Below are positions 38,873 through 46,370 of a DNA stretch of 64,000 nt, piece after piece (the first letter of the stretch is position 1; each line of letters opens with the position of its first letter). Source of the DNA: Bizionia paragorgiae (GTDB lineage: Bacteria; Bacteroidota; Bacteroidia; Flavobacteriales; Flavobacteriaceae); the NCBI RefSeq assembly GCF_900107625.1, contig NZ_FNQK01000003.1, positions 1-64,000 on the forward strand, given 5' to 3'. The position numbers were made by a program, and so were the translations under genes. The notes beneath the pieces were generated by a model. The model worked only from the letters and a program-made list of their open reading frames with translations. It was not told the origin of the DNA and did no database searches.

Positions 38873-39268
38873 ATGAAAATATTCGTTTCCATATCAATGT
38901 CAATTTTATTCTTTTTTCAGGGAATTAGCATTGATATGGACTTTTGTGGACCAATTAAAGAAATTTCAAGCATTATTACCCATTATCAAGACCATAAAGT
39001 TTATGGAGACTCTTTCCTTGAATATGTAGTTGAAGATTACATTGACAATGATGCAAAAAATGAAGGGCATCATAATAACCCAGATAAGGAGAATACACCA
39101 GTCCATTCCCATCATCAATGTTGTCACCCTTTAGTATTAATTATTGCGAACAACAATTCGGTTTTAACCAATCGACTAAAGTTTGAAGAGAAAAAACAGT
39201 TTAACTTACATAAAGTAAACTTCACTTCCAGATATCTGGAATCGCTTTTCCAACCCCCTAAAGTATAA
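38873..39268 (+). CDS. Small His/Cys-rich secreted protein at the head of the metal island
   Basis: The 131-residue product has an N-terminal hydrophobic signal, then DMDFCGPIKE, an acidic middle and the metal-ligand-like cluster VHSHHQCCHP. It ends FQPPKV. The reading frame is open further upstream, but the promoter box at 38856 decides for the ATG at 38873. I recall similar proteins ahead of CusA-type pumps in Flavobacteriia. A periplasmic metal-binding role is inferred. Confidence 0.7.
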   Translation: MKIFVSISMSILFFFQGISIDMDFCGPIKEISSIITHYQDHKVYGDSFLEYVVEDYIDNDAKNEGHHNNPDKENTPVHSHHQCCHPLVLIIANNNSVLTNRLKFEEKKQFNLHKVNFTSRYLESLFQPPKV

Positions 39269-39280
39269 TTCAGTTTTTTT

Positions 39281-39298
39281 TAGGATAGCTATATCCTA
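39281..39298. repeat. Inverted repeat TAGGATA-GCTA-TATCCTA
   Basis: Perfect 7-bp arms lie between the His/Cys protein gene and the pump gene. A T tract precedes it on the plus strand, so it is no plus-strand terminator; an operator or a minus-strand terminator is possible. Confidence 0.4.
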
Positions 39299-39386
39299 CC
39301 GTGATGCTTTTCAAAGTAAGTATCGCATCATAAACGCATTGCATTTCTTTGCATTGCGATGTTTAAACTGAATTAATACTTTTTCT

Positions 39387-42300
39387 ATGATTAACAAAAT
39401 CATTTCATTTTCCATTAATAACAAGTTTATTATTGGGCTCTTTATAGTGGCACTTGTAGGTACGGGCATTTGGTCTATGGCCACTATAAATCTGGGTTCT
39501 GTACCCGATATTACCAACAACCAAGTACAGGTTATTACAGTTGCCCCAAATTTAGGTACTGAAGACATTGAACAATTTGTTACTTATCCGGTAGAATTGG
39601 CAATGGCAAATCTACCAGACGTTATCGAGCTGCGTTCGGTGTCTCGTTTTGGATTGTCAGTTGTTACTATCGTATTTGAGGACGAGGCAGGCACATATCT
39701 TCCCCGGCAATTAGTGCAAGAGAAATTAACCGAAGTTGCCGGAGAAATCCCCGAAGGCTTCGGCACGCCATTTATGGCCCCAATTACCACAGGTTTGGGC
39801 GAAATCTACCAATACAGCCTAAAAGTAAAGGAAGGCTACGAAGATAAATACGATGCAATGGAGCTTCGTACCATCCAAGATTGGATTGTAAAACGCCAAA
39901 TGGCATTAGTTCCAGGAGTCGTCGAGGTAAATGCTTTTGGAGGATTTGTGAAGCAATATGAAGTAGCCATAAACCCCAATAAGCTAAAAAGTTTCGGTAT
40001 TACAATGAACCAGGTCTTTGAAGCCCTTAAAGTGAACAATGCCAATACTGGAGGTGCCTATATAGAAAAAAATAACCAAGCCAATTTTATCCGTGGCGAA
40101 GGCTTGGCCCGAAGTATCGCCGATTTGGAAAACACAGTTGTAACTACTCAAAACGGTAGTCCCGTTTTAATACGGGATGTCGCTGAAAAGGTTGGATATG
40201 GCAGCCAAGTACGCTATGGCGCTTTTACCCAAGATGGACACGAATCTGTGGGCGGACAAATTTTAATGCTGAAAGGCGAAAGCCCAGGCGACGTGATCGA
40301 AAATGTGGAAAAGCGTATTGTAGAAATTCAAAAATCCCTGCCGGAAGGCGTTTATATTGATGCTTTTTTAAGTCGAAGTGAACTTATTGAGGCAACCACA
40401 AGTACCGTTAAAACAAATCTAATAGAAGGTGCCCTTATTGTCATATTTGTTTTGGTCTTGCTTTTAGGAAGCTTCCGTGGTGGCTTGATAGCAGCGTCGA
40501 TAATCCCTTTATGCCTATTATTTGCATTTATTTTGATGAAACAATTTGGCATTTGGGCAAATTTAATGTCCTTGGGTGCGATCGATTTTGGGATTATTGT
40601 AGATGGTGCGGTGATTATCGTGGAAGGAGCGGTTTTCCACATTCATCAACGGATGAAAAAATCCACAACCGCCATTAACCAAGCTGAAATGGATGAAATC
40701 GCCTATGACTCTTCAAGTAAAATGATGAATTCTGCCTTCTTCGGTCAACTAATTGTTCTTATAGTTTTTACACCTATTCTGTTTTTGACCGGTGTGGAAG
40801 GGAAAATGTTTCGACCAATGGCATTTACATTTGGTTTTGCCGTTTTAGGGGCAATTATTCTTTGCCTTACCTACGTACCAATGATGTCATCATTATTTTT
40901 AAAACCTGCTAAAAATCAAAATAGTTGGTTTGCCAAATTTGAAAACAAGATTGATAGGTTCAGTGATAAAATTATGGGGGTTCTGAATCGTATCTATCTG
41001 CCTATATTAAATTTTGCACTTCGCTTTCGGGCAGGTGTGGTTATAGGCGCGGTTGCCTTGCTTTTGATTGCAGGATTTATTTTTAGCAATATGGGAGCAG
41101 AATTTGTCCCTAAATTTGATGAAGGCGATATTGCATTTCAAGCATTGATAAAACCAGGGAGCAGTCTTTCAGAATCTATTGAGGCCTCAGAGAAACTTCA
41201 GAATTTAATCAATGAGTTTCCGGAAGTAAAAACAGTAGTTTCAAGGATTGGTGTGGCTGAAATACCAACAGACCCAATGCCTATGGATATTGCCGATAGT
41301 TATATTATTCTTGAAAAGGACAAGAGTAAATGGACATCCGCAGATAGTAAAGAAGAACTCATAGAAAAGATTCAAGAAAAAATTTCAGTAGTTCCCGGCG
41401 TAAATTTTGTGTTTACACAACCTGTAGAACTTCGTTTTAATGAATTGCTGACTGGTGTCCGTGAAGACGTGGCCATCAAATTGTACGGAGAAGATTTGGA
41501 CGTTTTGGCAGACAAGATACAGGAAATCGCGGCAGTAATTAGGACCGTTCCCGGAGCGGCTGACATTAATGTGGAGGCTACAAGTGGTTTGCCACAAATG
41601 ACGGTGGTATATAACCGTGCGAAAATGGCACAATACGGTGTAACCGTTGATAAGCTGAATGATTATGTAAGTGCTTCATTTTCAGGAGAACAGGCAGGAG
41701 TCATTTTTGAAGGGGAAAAACGGTTCGATGTGGTCATTCGTTTGGCAGAGGAATATCGACAAGACATCAATAGCTTAAAAAACCTTTATATAGACCTGCC
41801 AAACGGTGCACAAGTACCATTAAAGGAGGTGGCAGATATCAGCTATAAACCCGGACCAATGCAGATTTCAAGAGACAATACCTCTCGTCGTACTTCCGTG
41901 GGCGTGAATGTTCGTGGGCGCGATGTAAAATCGATGGTCGAGGAAATTCAACAAAAATTGGAAACGGATGTTAAACTGCCACCAGGTTATTTTGTAACCT
42001 ACGGCGGATCATTTGAAAACCTACAACGAGCATCAGACCGATTGATGATTGTAGTCCCAATCGTTCTATTAACAATATTTGTTCTGCTTTACTTTGCTTT
42101 GAATTCAGTTACACAAGCCTTGATGATCTATATGGCAGTGCCTTTGGCGGCCATTGGTGGCGTTTTCGTTTTGTTGATTCGTGGAATGCCTTTCAGTATT
42201 TCCGCGGGAGTCGGATTTATCGTGCTCTTCGGAGTTGCCGTATTAAACGGACTCATACTCATAAATAAGTTCAATGAATTAAAAGACAGTGGAATGACAG

Positions 42301-43802
42301 ATTTAAAAAAACGTATATATGAAGCTACGCACGAACGTTTACGTCCAATTTTATTAACAGCCATTACAACAATTATGGGCTTTATCCCAATGGCGATTTC
42401 TACCTCTGGTGGTGCCGAAGTACAGCGGCCCTTGGCGACAGTAGTCATTGGAGGAATGCTTACGGCAACATTTCTGACCTTGGTGGTTATTCCTATTCTT
42501 TATTATTGGCTTGAATCGAGAAAGGAACGAAACAATAACGATGGAGGTGTAAGCTATGTCAACAAATCAACGAACATTGTAACCGTATTATTGATGGTTG
42601 GCGGTTTGATGGCTTCTGGAACTGCTTTTGCCCAAGACACCAATCAAAATGGAACAATGCCAAAAACCTTGACTGTAGATGAGGCCATTGCTATGGCAAA
42701 ACAGAATTATCCATCGCTTAAGGAAAGTCAGGCATTTATTGAACGGGAAAAGGCACTGAAGGGAACGAGTTTTGACCTTGGTAGCACACAAGTTTTCACG
42801 GGCAAAGAAGAATATGGCAATAATCTTCCTGGAGTGCAAACAACCGTTGGCGTGCAACAGGGCAATATCGATTTGCTTTCAGGATTTTCAAAATCGAAGT
42901 TTTATAAAGAGCGCATTGCCTTGGGAGAAAAGTTTTATGTGGCCAGTGAACAACAGTTGGTGCGCAATGTGATGCAAGCCTATGACCAAATTAATTATTA
43001 CAAGGCACAGTTGCGTTTTGCAGACCAATTGGACAGTATTTATGCCAATTTTAAGTCCGCTGCCCAACTTCGGTATGACACTGGAGAAACAGGCAAGTTG
43101 GAATTTATTTCAGCCTCTTCCGAATTTCAACAGATTCAAGTGTTGAGGCAACAAGCTTTTGATGATATTGAAATTGCCAAACGTGCCTTAAAACAATATT
43201 TGGGAACGGATGAAACCATCGAGACGGTAGATGGTTTTTACGAGCCATTGGATTTTATGGCGACATTGGATTCAACTTCGGTTGCCAATAACCCAATGTT
43301 GCAATATGCCTTGCAAAATGCCGAAGTAAGTAAAGCAAATGTGGGCGTTGAAAAATCGCAATTCCTACCGAAATTCAGTTTATCATATGGCAGGCAGGTT
43401 GTGGATGATGTTTCAGGGTTTAATACCTATCAGGCAGGTATTAGTATTCCGTTATGGTTTTTTCCGCAGAAGTCAAGGGTTAAGGCAGCCAAGGCAGACG
43501 CAATGGTAGCAGAGAATCAATATTTGGAGCAAAAAGCGGTTACAGAAAGTCGTGTTTCACAATTGACCAAATCACTCGAAAAAACAAAGAAGATTTTGCA
43601 ATATTACGAAGAAGGCGCACTATTGTTGGCAGAAGAACAAATTACCACAGCGCAGTTGGCTTCTAAAGAAGGCGAAATAGATTACGTCAATTATATCACC
43701 ATTCTTAATAGTGCCATCCGTATTAAACAAAACCATTTACAATACATCAATCAGTATAACCAGCAGACCATTGATATGCAATATCAATTGGGCAATTTAT
43801 AA
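39387..43802 (+). CDS. CzcA/CusA-type heavy-metal RND pump fused to a TolC-like outer-membrane factor
   Basis: Residues 1 to about 1045 form a full heavy-metal RND transporter with twelve membrane helices and two periplasmic loops. The fourth-helix motif D400-F-G-I-I-V-D406-G-A fits the divalent-cation (Zn/Co/Ni/Cd) pumps better than CusA. Residues from about 1090 to 1471 form an outer-membrane-factor domain (PKTLTVDEAIAMAKQNYP, coiled-coil hairpins). The joint at about 1065-1082 reads like a Sec signal peptide ending AFA-Q. Fused forms of this size are common in Bacteroidota. The adaptor gene follows. Confidence 0.92.
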   Translation: MINKIISFSINNKFIIGLFIVALVGTGIWSMATINLGSVPDITNNQVQVITVAPNLGTEDIEQFVTYPVELAMANLPDVIELRSVSRFGLSVVTIVFEDEAGTYLPRQLVQEKLTEVAGEIPEGFGTPFMAPITTGLGEIYQYSLKVKEGYEDKYDAMELRTIQDWIVKRQMALVPGVVEVNAFGGFVKQYEVAINPNKLKSFGITMNQVFEALKVNNANTGGAYIEKNNQANFIRGEGLARSIADLENTVVTTQNGSPVLIRDVAEKVGYGSQVRYGAFTQDGHESVGGQILMLKGESPGDVIENVEKRIVEIQKSLPEGVYIDAFLSRSELIEATTSTVKTNLIEGALIVIFVLVLLLGSFRGGLIAASIIPLCLLFAFILMKQFGIWANLMSLGAIDFGIIVDGAVIIVEGAVFHIHQRMKKSTTAINQAEMDEIAYDSSSKMMNSAFFGQLIVLIVFTPILFLTGVEGKMFRPMAFTFGFAVLGAIILCLTYVPMMSSLFLKPAKNQNSWFAKFENKIDRFSDKIMGVLNRIYLPILNFALRFRAGVVIGAVALLLIAGFIFSNMGAEFVPKFDEGDIAFQALIKPGSSLSESIEASEKLQNLINEFPEVKTVVSRIGVAEIPTDPMPMDIADSYIILEKDKSKWTSADSKEELIEKIQEKISVVPGVNFVFTQPVELRFNELLTGVREDVAIKLYGEDLDVLADKIQEIAAVIRTVPGAADINVEATSGLPQMTVVYNRAKMAQYGVTVDKLNDYVSASFSGEQAGVIFEGEKRFDVVIRLAEEYRQDINSLKNLYIDLPNGAQVPLKEVADISYKPGPMQISRDNTSRRTSVGVNVRGRDVKSMVEEIQQKLETDVKLPPGYFVTYGGSFENLQRASDRLMIVVPIVLLTIFVLLYFALNSVTQALMIYMAVPLAAIGGVFVLLIRGMPFSISAGVGFIVLFGVAVLNGLILINKFNELKDSGMTDLKKRIYEATHERLRPILLTAITTIMGFIPMAISTSGGAEVQRPLATVVIGGMLTATFLTLVVIPILYYWLESRKERNNNDGGVSYVNKSTNIVTVLLMVGGLMASGTAFAQDTNQNGTMPKTLTVDEAIAMAKQNYPSLKESQAFIEREKALKGTSFDLGSTQVFTGKEEYGNNLPGVQTTVGVQQGNIDLLSGFSKSKFYKERIALGEKFYVASEQQLVRNVMQAYDQINYYKAQLRFADQLDSIYANFKSAAQLRYDTGETGKLEFISASSEFQQIQVLRQQAFDDIEIAKRALKQYLGTDETIETVDGFYEPLDFMATLDSTSVANNPMLQYALQNAEVSKANVGVEKSQFLPKFSLSYGRQVVDDVSGFNTYQAGISIPLWFFPQKSRVKAAKADAMVAENQYLEQKAVTESRVSQLTKSLEKTKKILQYYEEGALLLAEEQITTAQLASKEGEIDYVNYITILNSAIRIKQNHLQYINQYNQQTIDMQYQLGNL

Positions 43803-43818
43803 CCTTAAAAAAAGAGAA

Positions 43819-45078
43819 ATGAAGAATATACTATTAGTTAGTACCGTATTATTTACACTTATGTTTATGAGTTGTAATGATGCCCAAAAATCTGAACTTG
43901 GACATAATGAAGCCGAAGGTGTATCAAAGACCAATGAAGTTGGAGAAGATGCACACGGCGAAGAAGGCCACGTTGAAGGAGAGGAAGAAGGTGGTCACAG
44001 CGAGGAAGAAGGCGTTGTAGAACTTACAAAGCAACAAGCTGAAACCATCGGTTTGGAAATGAAATCTTTGGAGGAACGGAATTTAGGGAACAACATTAAG
44101 GTAACAGGTACGCTGGAACTTTTCCCACAGGATAAGGCGAATATCAGTCCGTTTGTTGGTGGAAATGTGAGTTCCATAAAAGTAATACCTGGAGATAATG
44201 TAAGTAAAGGACAGGTATTGGCATATATAGAACACCCAGATATCATTGCAATGCAACAGGAATATCAGGAAAAAAATGACGAACTGGTCTTTTTGAAACA
44301 GGATTTTGAGCGCAAGCAGACTCTTTATGACAAAGGTGTTTCTTCTGGAAAGGAATTTCAGATGGCGCAGTCAAAATTTCGTTCCACAACATCCAGCGTC
44401 AATGGTTTGCGGTCCCAATTGAGACTGTTGGGCATTAATCCGGACAAAGTGGCTGAAGGCCAAATATATTCCGCTGTTCCCATTACCACACCCATAAGTG
44501 GCTATGTGGATGAAGTAATGATTAGCCTTGGCGATTACGTGGCGCAACAATCCAAAATGTTCTCAATAAGCGATAATTCAAAGATTTATGTCAACTTCAA
44601 AATATATGAGAAGGACATAAAGCAAATCAAGAAAGGACAACAGATATATTTTTCTACGGCCTCTCGTCCAGATGAACTGCTTAAAGCAACCGTTCGGTCT
44701 GTGGGTAAAACATTTAACACCGACCCAAAAGCTTTGGAAGTTCTGGCAGATATTGAAAACGAGGATAAAAACCTATTGCCGGGTATGTACGTGGAAGGGC
44801 GAATAGTGCAAGGTGAGAAAAAAGGTTTCGCCGTACCGGAAGCCGCCGTTATAAAAGAAGGCGAGCAATCCTTTATTTTTATTCTGGATGAAGATGGAGA
44901 AATGGAAGCGAACAAAATGAAATTTAAAATGATACCCGTAACGGTTGGTATTACTGATTTAGGCTTTGTTGAAGTCAATCTGCCTGCCGAAGTTTCAAAG
45001 GACGCCAAAGTTGTCATAAACGGAGCTTATAATCTCTCTTCGGAAATGGTTAAAGGCGAACTGGAACACGGACATTAA
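43819..45078 (+). CDS. RND periplasmic adaptor lipoprotein (CzcB/CusB type)
   Basis: This membrane-fusion protein joins the pump and outer-membrane domains. The lipobox FMSC is followed by a His/Glu/Gly-rich stretch (about residues 30-70) that could bind metal. A barrel-sandwich/lipoyl part (ISPFVGGNVSSIKVIPGDNVSKGQVLAYIEHP), a coiled-coil hairpin and beta domains follow. The frame is open back into the pump gene, but the ATG at 43819 gives the signal peptide. Length is 419 residues. Confidence 0.93.
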   Translation: MKNILLVSTVLFTLMFMSCNDAQKSELGHNEAEGVSKTNEVGEDAHGEEGHVEGEEEGGHSEEEGVVELTKQQAETIGLEMKSLEERNLGNNIKVTGTLELFPQDKANISPFVGGNVSSIKVIPGDNVSKGQVLAYIEHPDIIAMQQEYQEKNDELVFLKQDFERKQTLYDKGVSSGKEFQMAQSKFRSTTSSVNGLRSQLRLLGINPDKVAEGQIYSAVPITTPISGYVDEVMISLGDYVAQQSKMFSISDNSKIYVNFKIYEKDIKQIKKGQQIYFSTASRPDELLKATVRSVGKTFNTDPKALEVLADIENEDKNLLPGMYVEGRIVQGEKKGFAVPEAAVIKEGEQSFIFILDEDGEMEANKMKFKMIPVTVGITDLGFVEVNLPAEVSKDAKVVINGAYNLSSEMVKGELEHGH

Positions 45079-45087
45079 TTCAATAAT

Positions 45088-45104
45088 AATCAAAGATTTT
45101 GATT
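45088..45104. repeat. Dyad AATCAAA-GAT-TTTGATT
   Basis: Perfect 7-bp arms lie in the 108-bp gap between the adaptor and the PII-like gene. It lacks a T tract, so it may be an operator, possibly for one of the two Fur-family regulators; no second copy was found. Confidence 0.4.
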
Positions 45105-45186
45105 CCGGGTTTGTTTATCGTCTTAATTAGTTAGTTAAAAATTAGAAAACAGGCTCGGTTCAAAATTGATTTAAAATATTCATAAT

Positions 45187-45525
45187 ATGAAGGAAATAAA
45201 AGCATTTATAAAACCGAACCGAATCCAAAGAGTCATTGAAGCACTATCAGATAATGGATTTAAAAGTATGACCCTTTCACAAGCAGAAGGAACTGGCGCC
45301 TTTAAGTCAAAAGGTGCAAGACCGTCGTTGGATTTTCACGTGACAGATAGTCCAGTGGTTAAGTTGGAACTGGTCTGCCAAAATGAGGAAGCCCAAGTGG
45401 CCATTGAAACAATTATAGCCAACGCCAAAACCGACGGACCTGGAGATGGTATTATTTATATAGCAAATATTGAAGATGCCTTTCAGATTAAATCTGGAGA
45501 TTCCTTAAAACGGTACGACCTATAA
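45187..45525 (+). CDS. PII-like signalling protein of the metal island
   Basis: This 112-residue protein has the PII fold: MKEIKAFIKPNRI at the start, GPGDGIIYIANIEDAFQIKSGD at the end. The T-loop (TGAFKSKGARPSLDF) lacks the uridylylated Tyr of GlnB. It sits between the RND efflux genes and a Fur regulator, the context I recall for the PII-NG group found beside heavy-metal RND pumps. It probably senses a nucleotide or metal and tunes efflux; partners are unknown. Confidence 0.85.
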   Translation: MKEIKAFIKPNRIQRVIEALSDNGFKSMTLSQAEGTGAFKSKGARPSLDFHVTDSPVVKLELVCQNEEAQVAIETIIANAKTDGPGDGIIYIANIEDAFQIKSGDSLKRYDL

Positions 45526-45540
45526 AACACTTTGTTGCAA

Positions 45541-45963
45541 ATGGAAAAAATAGTCCAACTACTTGAAAGCAAAGGGATACGACCTACGGCTATGCGCCTA
45601 ATGACTTATAAACGTTTGGTGGAATTAAAGGTAGCCATCAGTCTTGGCGATTTGGAAAAGGATTTTAAGGTCAGTGAAAGAAGCACCCTATTTAGGACTA
45701 TGAAAGCGTTTGAAGAAAAAGGTATTGTGCATCAAATTGAGGATGGGACAGGTGTTATAAAATACGCCCTTTGCGAAGAAAATTGTGAGTGCGAGGTCGG
45801 CAACGACCTTCATTTACACTTTCATTGCAACAATTGTAATGAAACTGTCTGTTTAACAGAGCATAAAATCCCTCATATCAACTTACCTGATGGCTATATT
45901 ACCGAGGATATCAACTTGGTGGTAAAGGGCATTTGCGAAAAATGCAGCGACAATCTGGATTAA
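45541..45963 (+). CDS. Fur-family metalloregulator 1
   Basis: The N-terminal winged helix has GIRPTAMRL and SERSTLFRTMKAFEEKGIVHQI. The C-terminal dimerisation/metal domain has LHLHFHCNNC and ICEKC, giving the HxH motif and a Cys4 zinc site. The upstream TTG at 45532 is in frame, but the ATG at 45541 is preferred. The domain order matches Fur/Zur regulators; the metal cannot be told from sequence. The gene follows the PII-like gene by 15 bp. Confidence 0.88.
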   Translation: MEKIVQLLESKGIRPTAMRLMTYKRLVELKVAISLGDLEKDFKVSERSTLFRTMKAFEEKGIVHQIEDGTGVIKYALCEENCECEVGNDLHLHFHCNNCNETVCLTEHKIPHINLPDGYITEDINLVVKGICEKCSDNLD

Positions 45964-46007
45964 ACGTTTGGTTTTTAAATTCAATTATCATTTATAAATA
46001 GTGAGCA

Positions 46008-46370
46008 ATGATAACAATCTATAAAAAAGAGGCTACTGTATATATGGTGGCAGAGAATAAGCTGGATGCCAAGGATTATGAAAACTTGATACCGGTCTTA
46101 ACAGAACATATAACTGCATATCAGGAAGTTTCCTGGTACATTGAAATGCAAAATTTTGAAGGCTGGACGGTAAGTGCCTATTGGAAGGGCATTGAATTAA
46201 ATCTTCCGAATGAAACGCATTTAAAGCGTGTTGCTTTAGTGGGTAGCGTTAAATGGCAGGAGCAATTTACCGAGGCATTGCTTCCTTTTTCAGAAGCTCA
46301 TATAAAATTTTATAAGCCAGAAGAAAAAGACGATGCCAAAGAATGGATAAAAAAAAATAGTAAAAAATGA
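46008..46370 (+). CDS. SpoIIAA-like (STAS-type) protein upstream of the P1B-4 ATPase
   Basis: This 120-residue soluble protein resembles the SpoIIAA-like / STAS-SEC14 family. Visible features are YIEMQNFEGWTVSAYWKGIE and LVGSVKWQEQF. The last bases overlap the ATPase start by 4 bp (ATGA), so the two proteins are translationally coupled. A similar protein precedes the second ATPase at 51363. The function is unknown; an accessory or regulator of the transporter is inferred. Confidence 0.78.
   Translation: MITIYKKEATVYMVAENKLDAKDYENLIPVLTEHITAYQEVSWYIEMQNFEGWTVSAYWKGIELNLPNETHLKRVALVGSVKWQEQFTEALLPFSEAHIKFYKPEEKDDAKEWIKKNSKK

Noticed and set aside
39322-39360. Direct repeat GCATTGC and inverted ATCGCA/TGCGAT upstream of the RND pump
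   Set aside because: Arms are short and the region is low in complexity; no clear operator could be defined.
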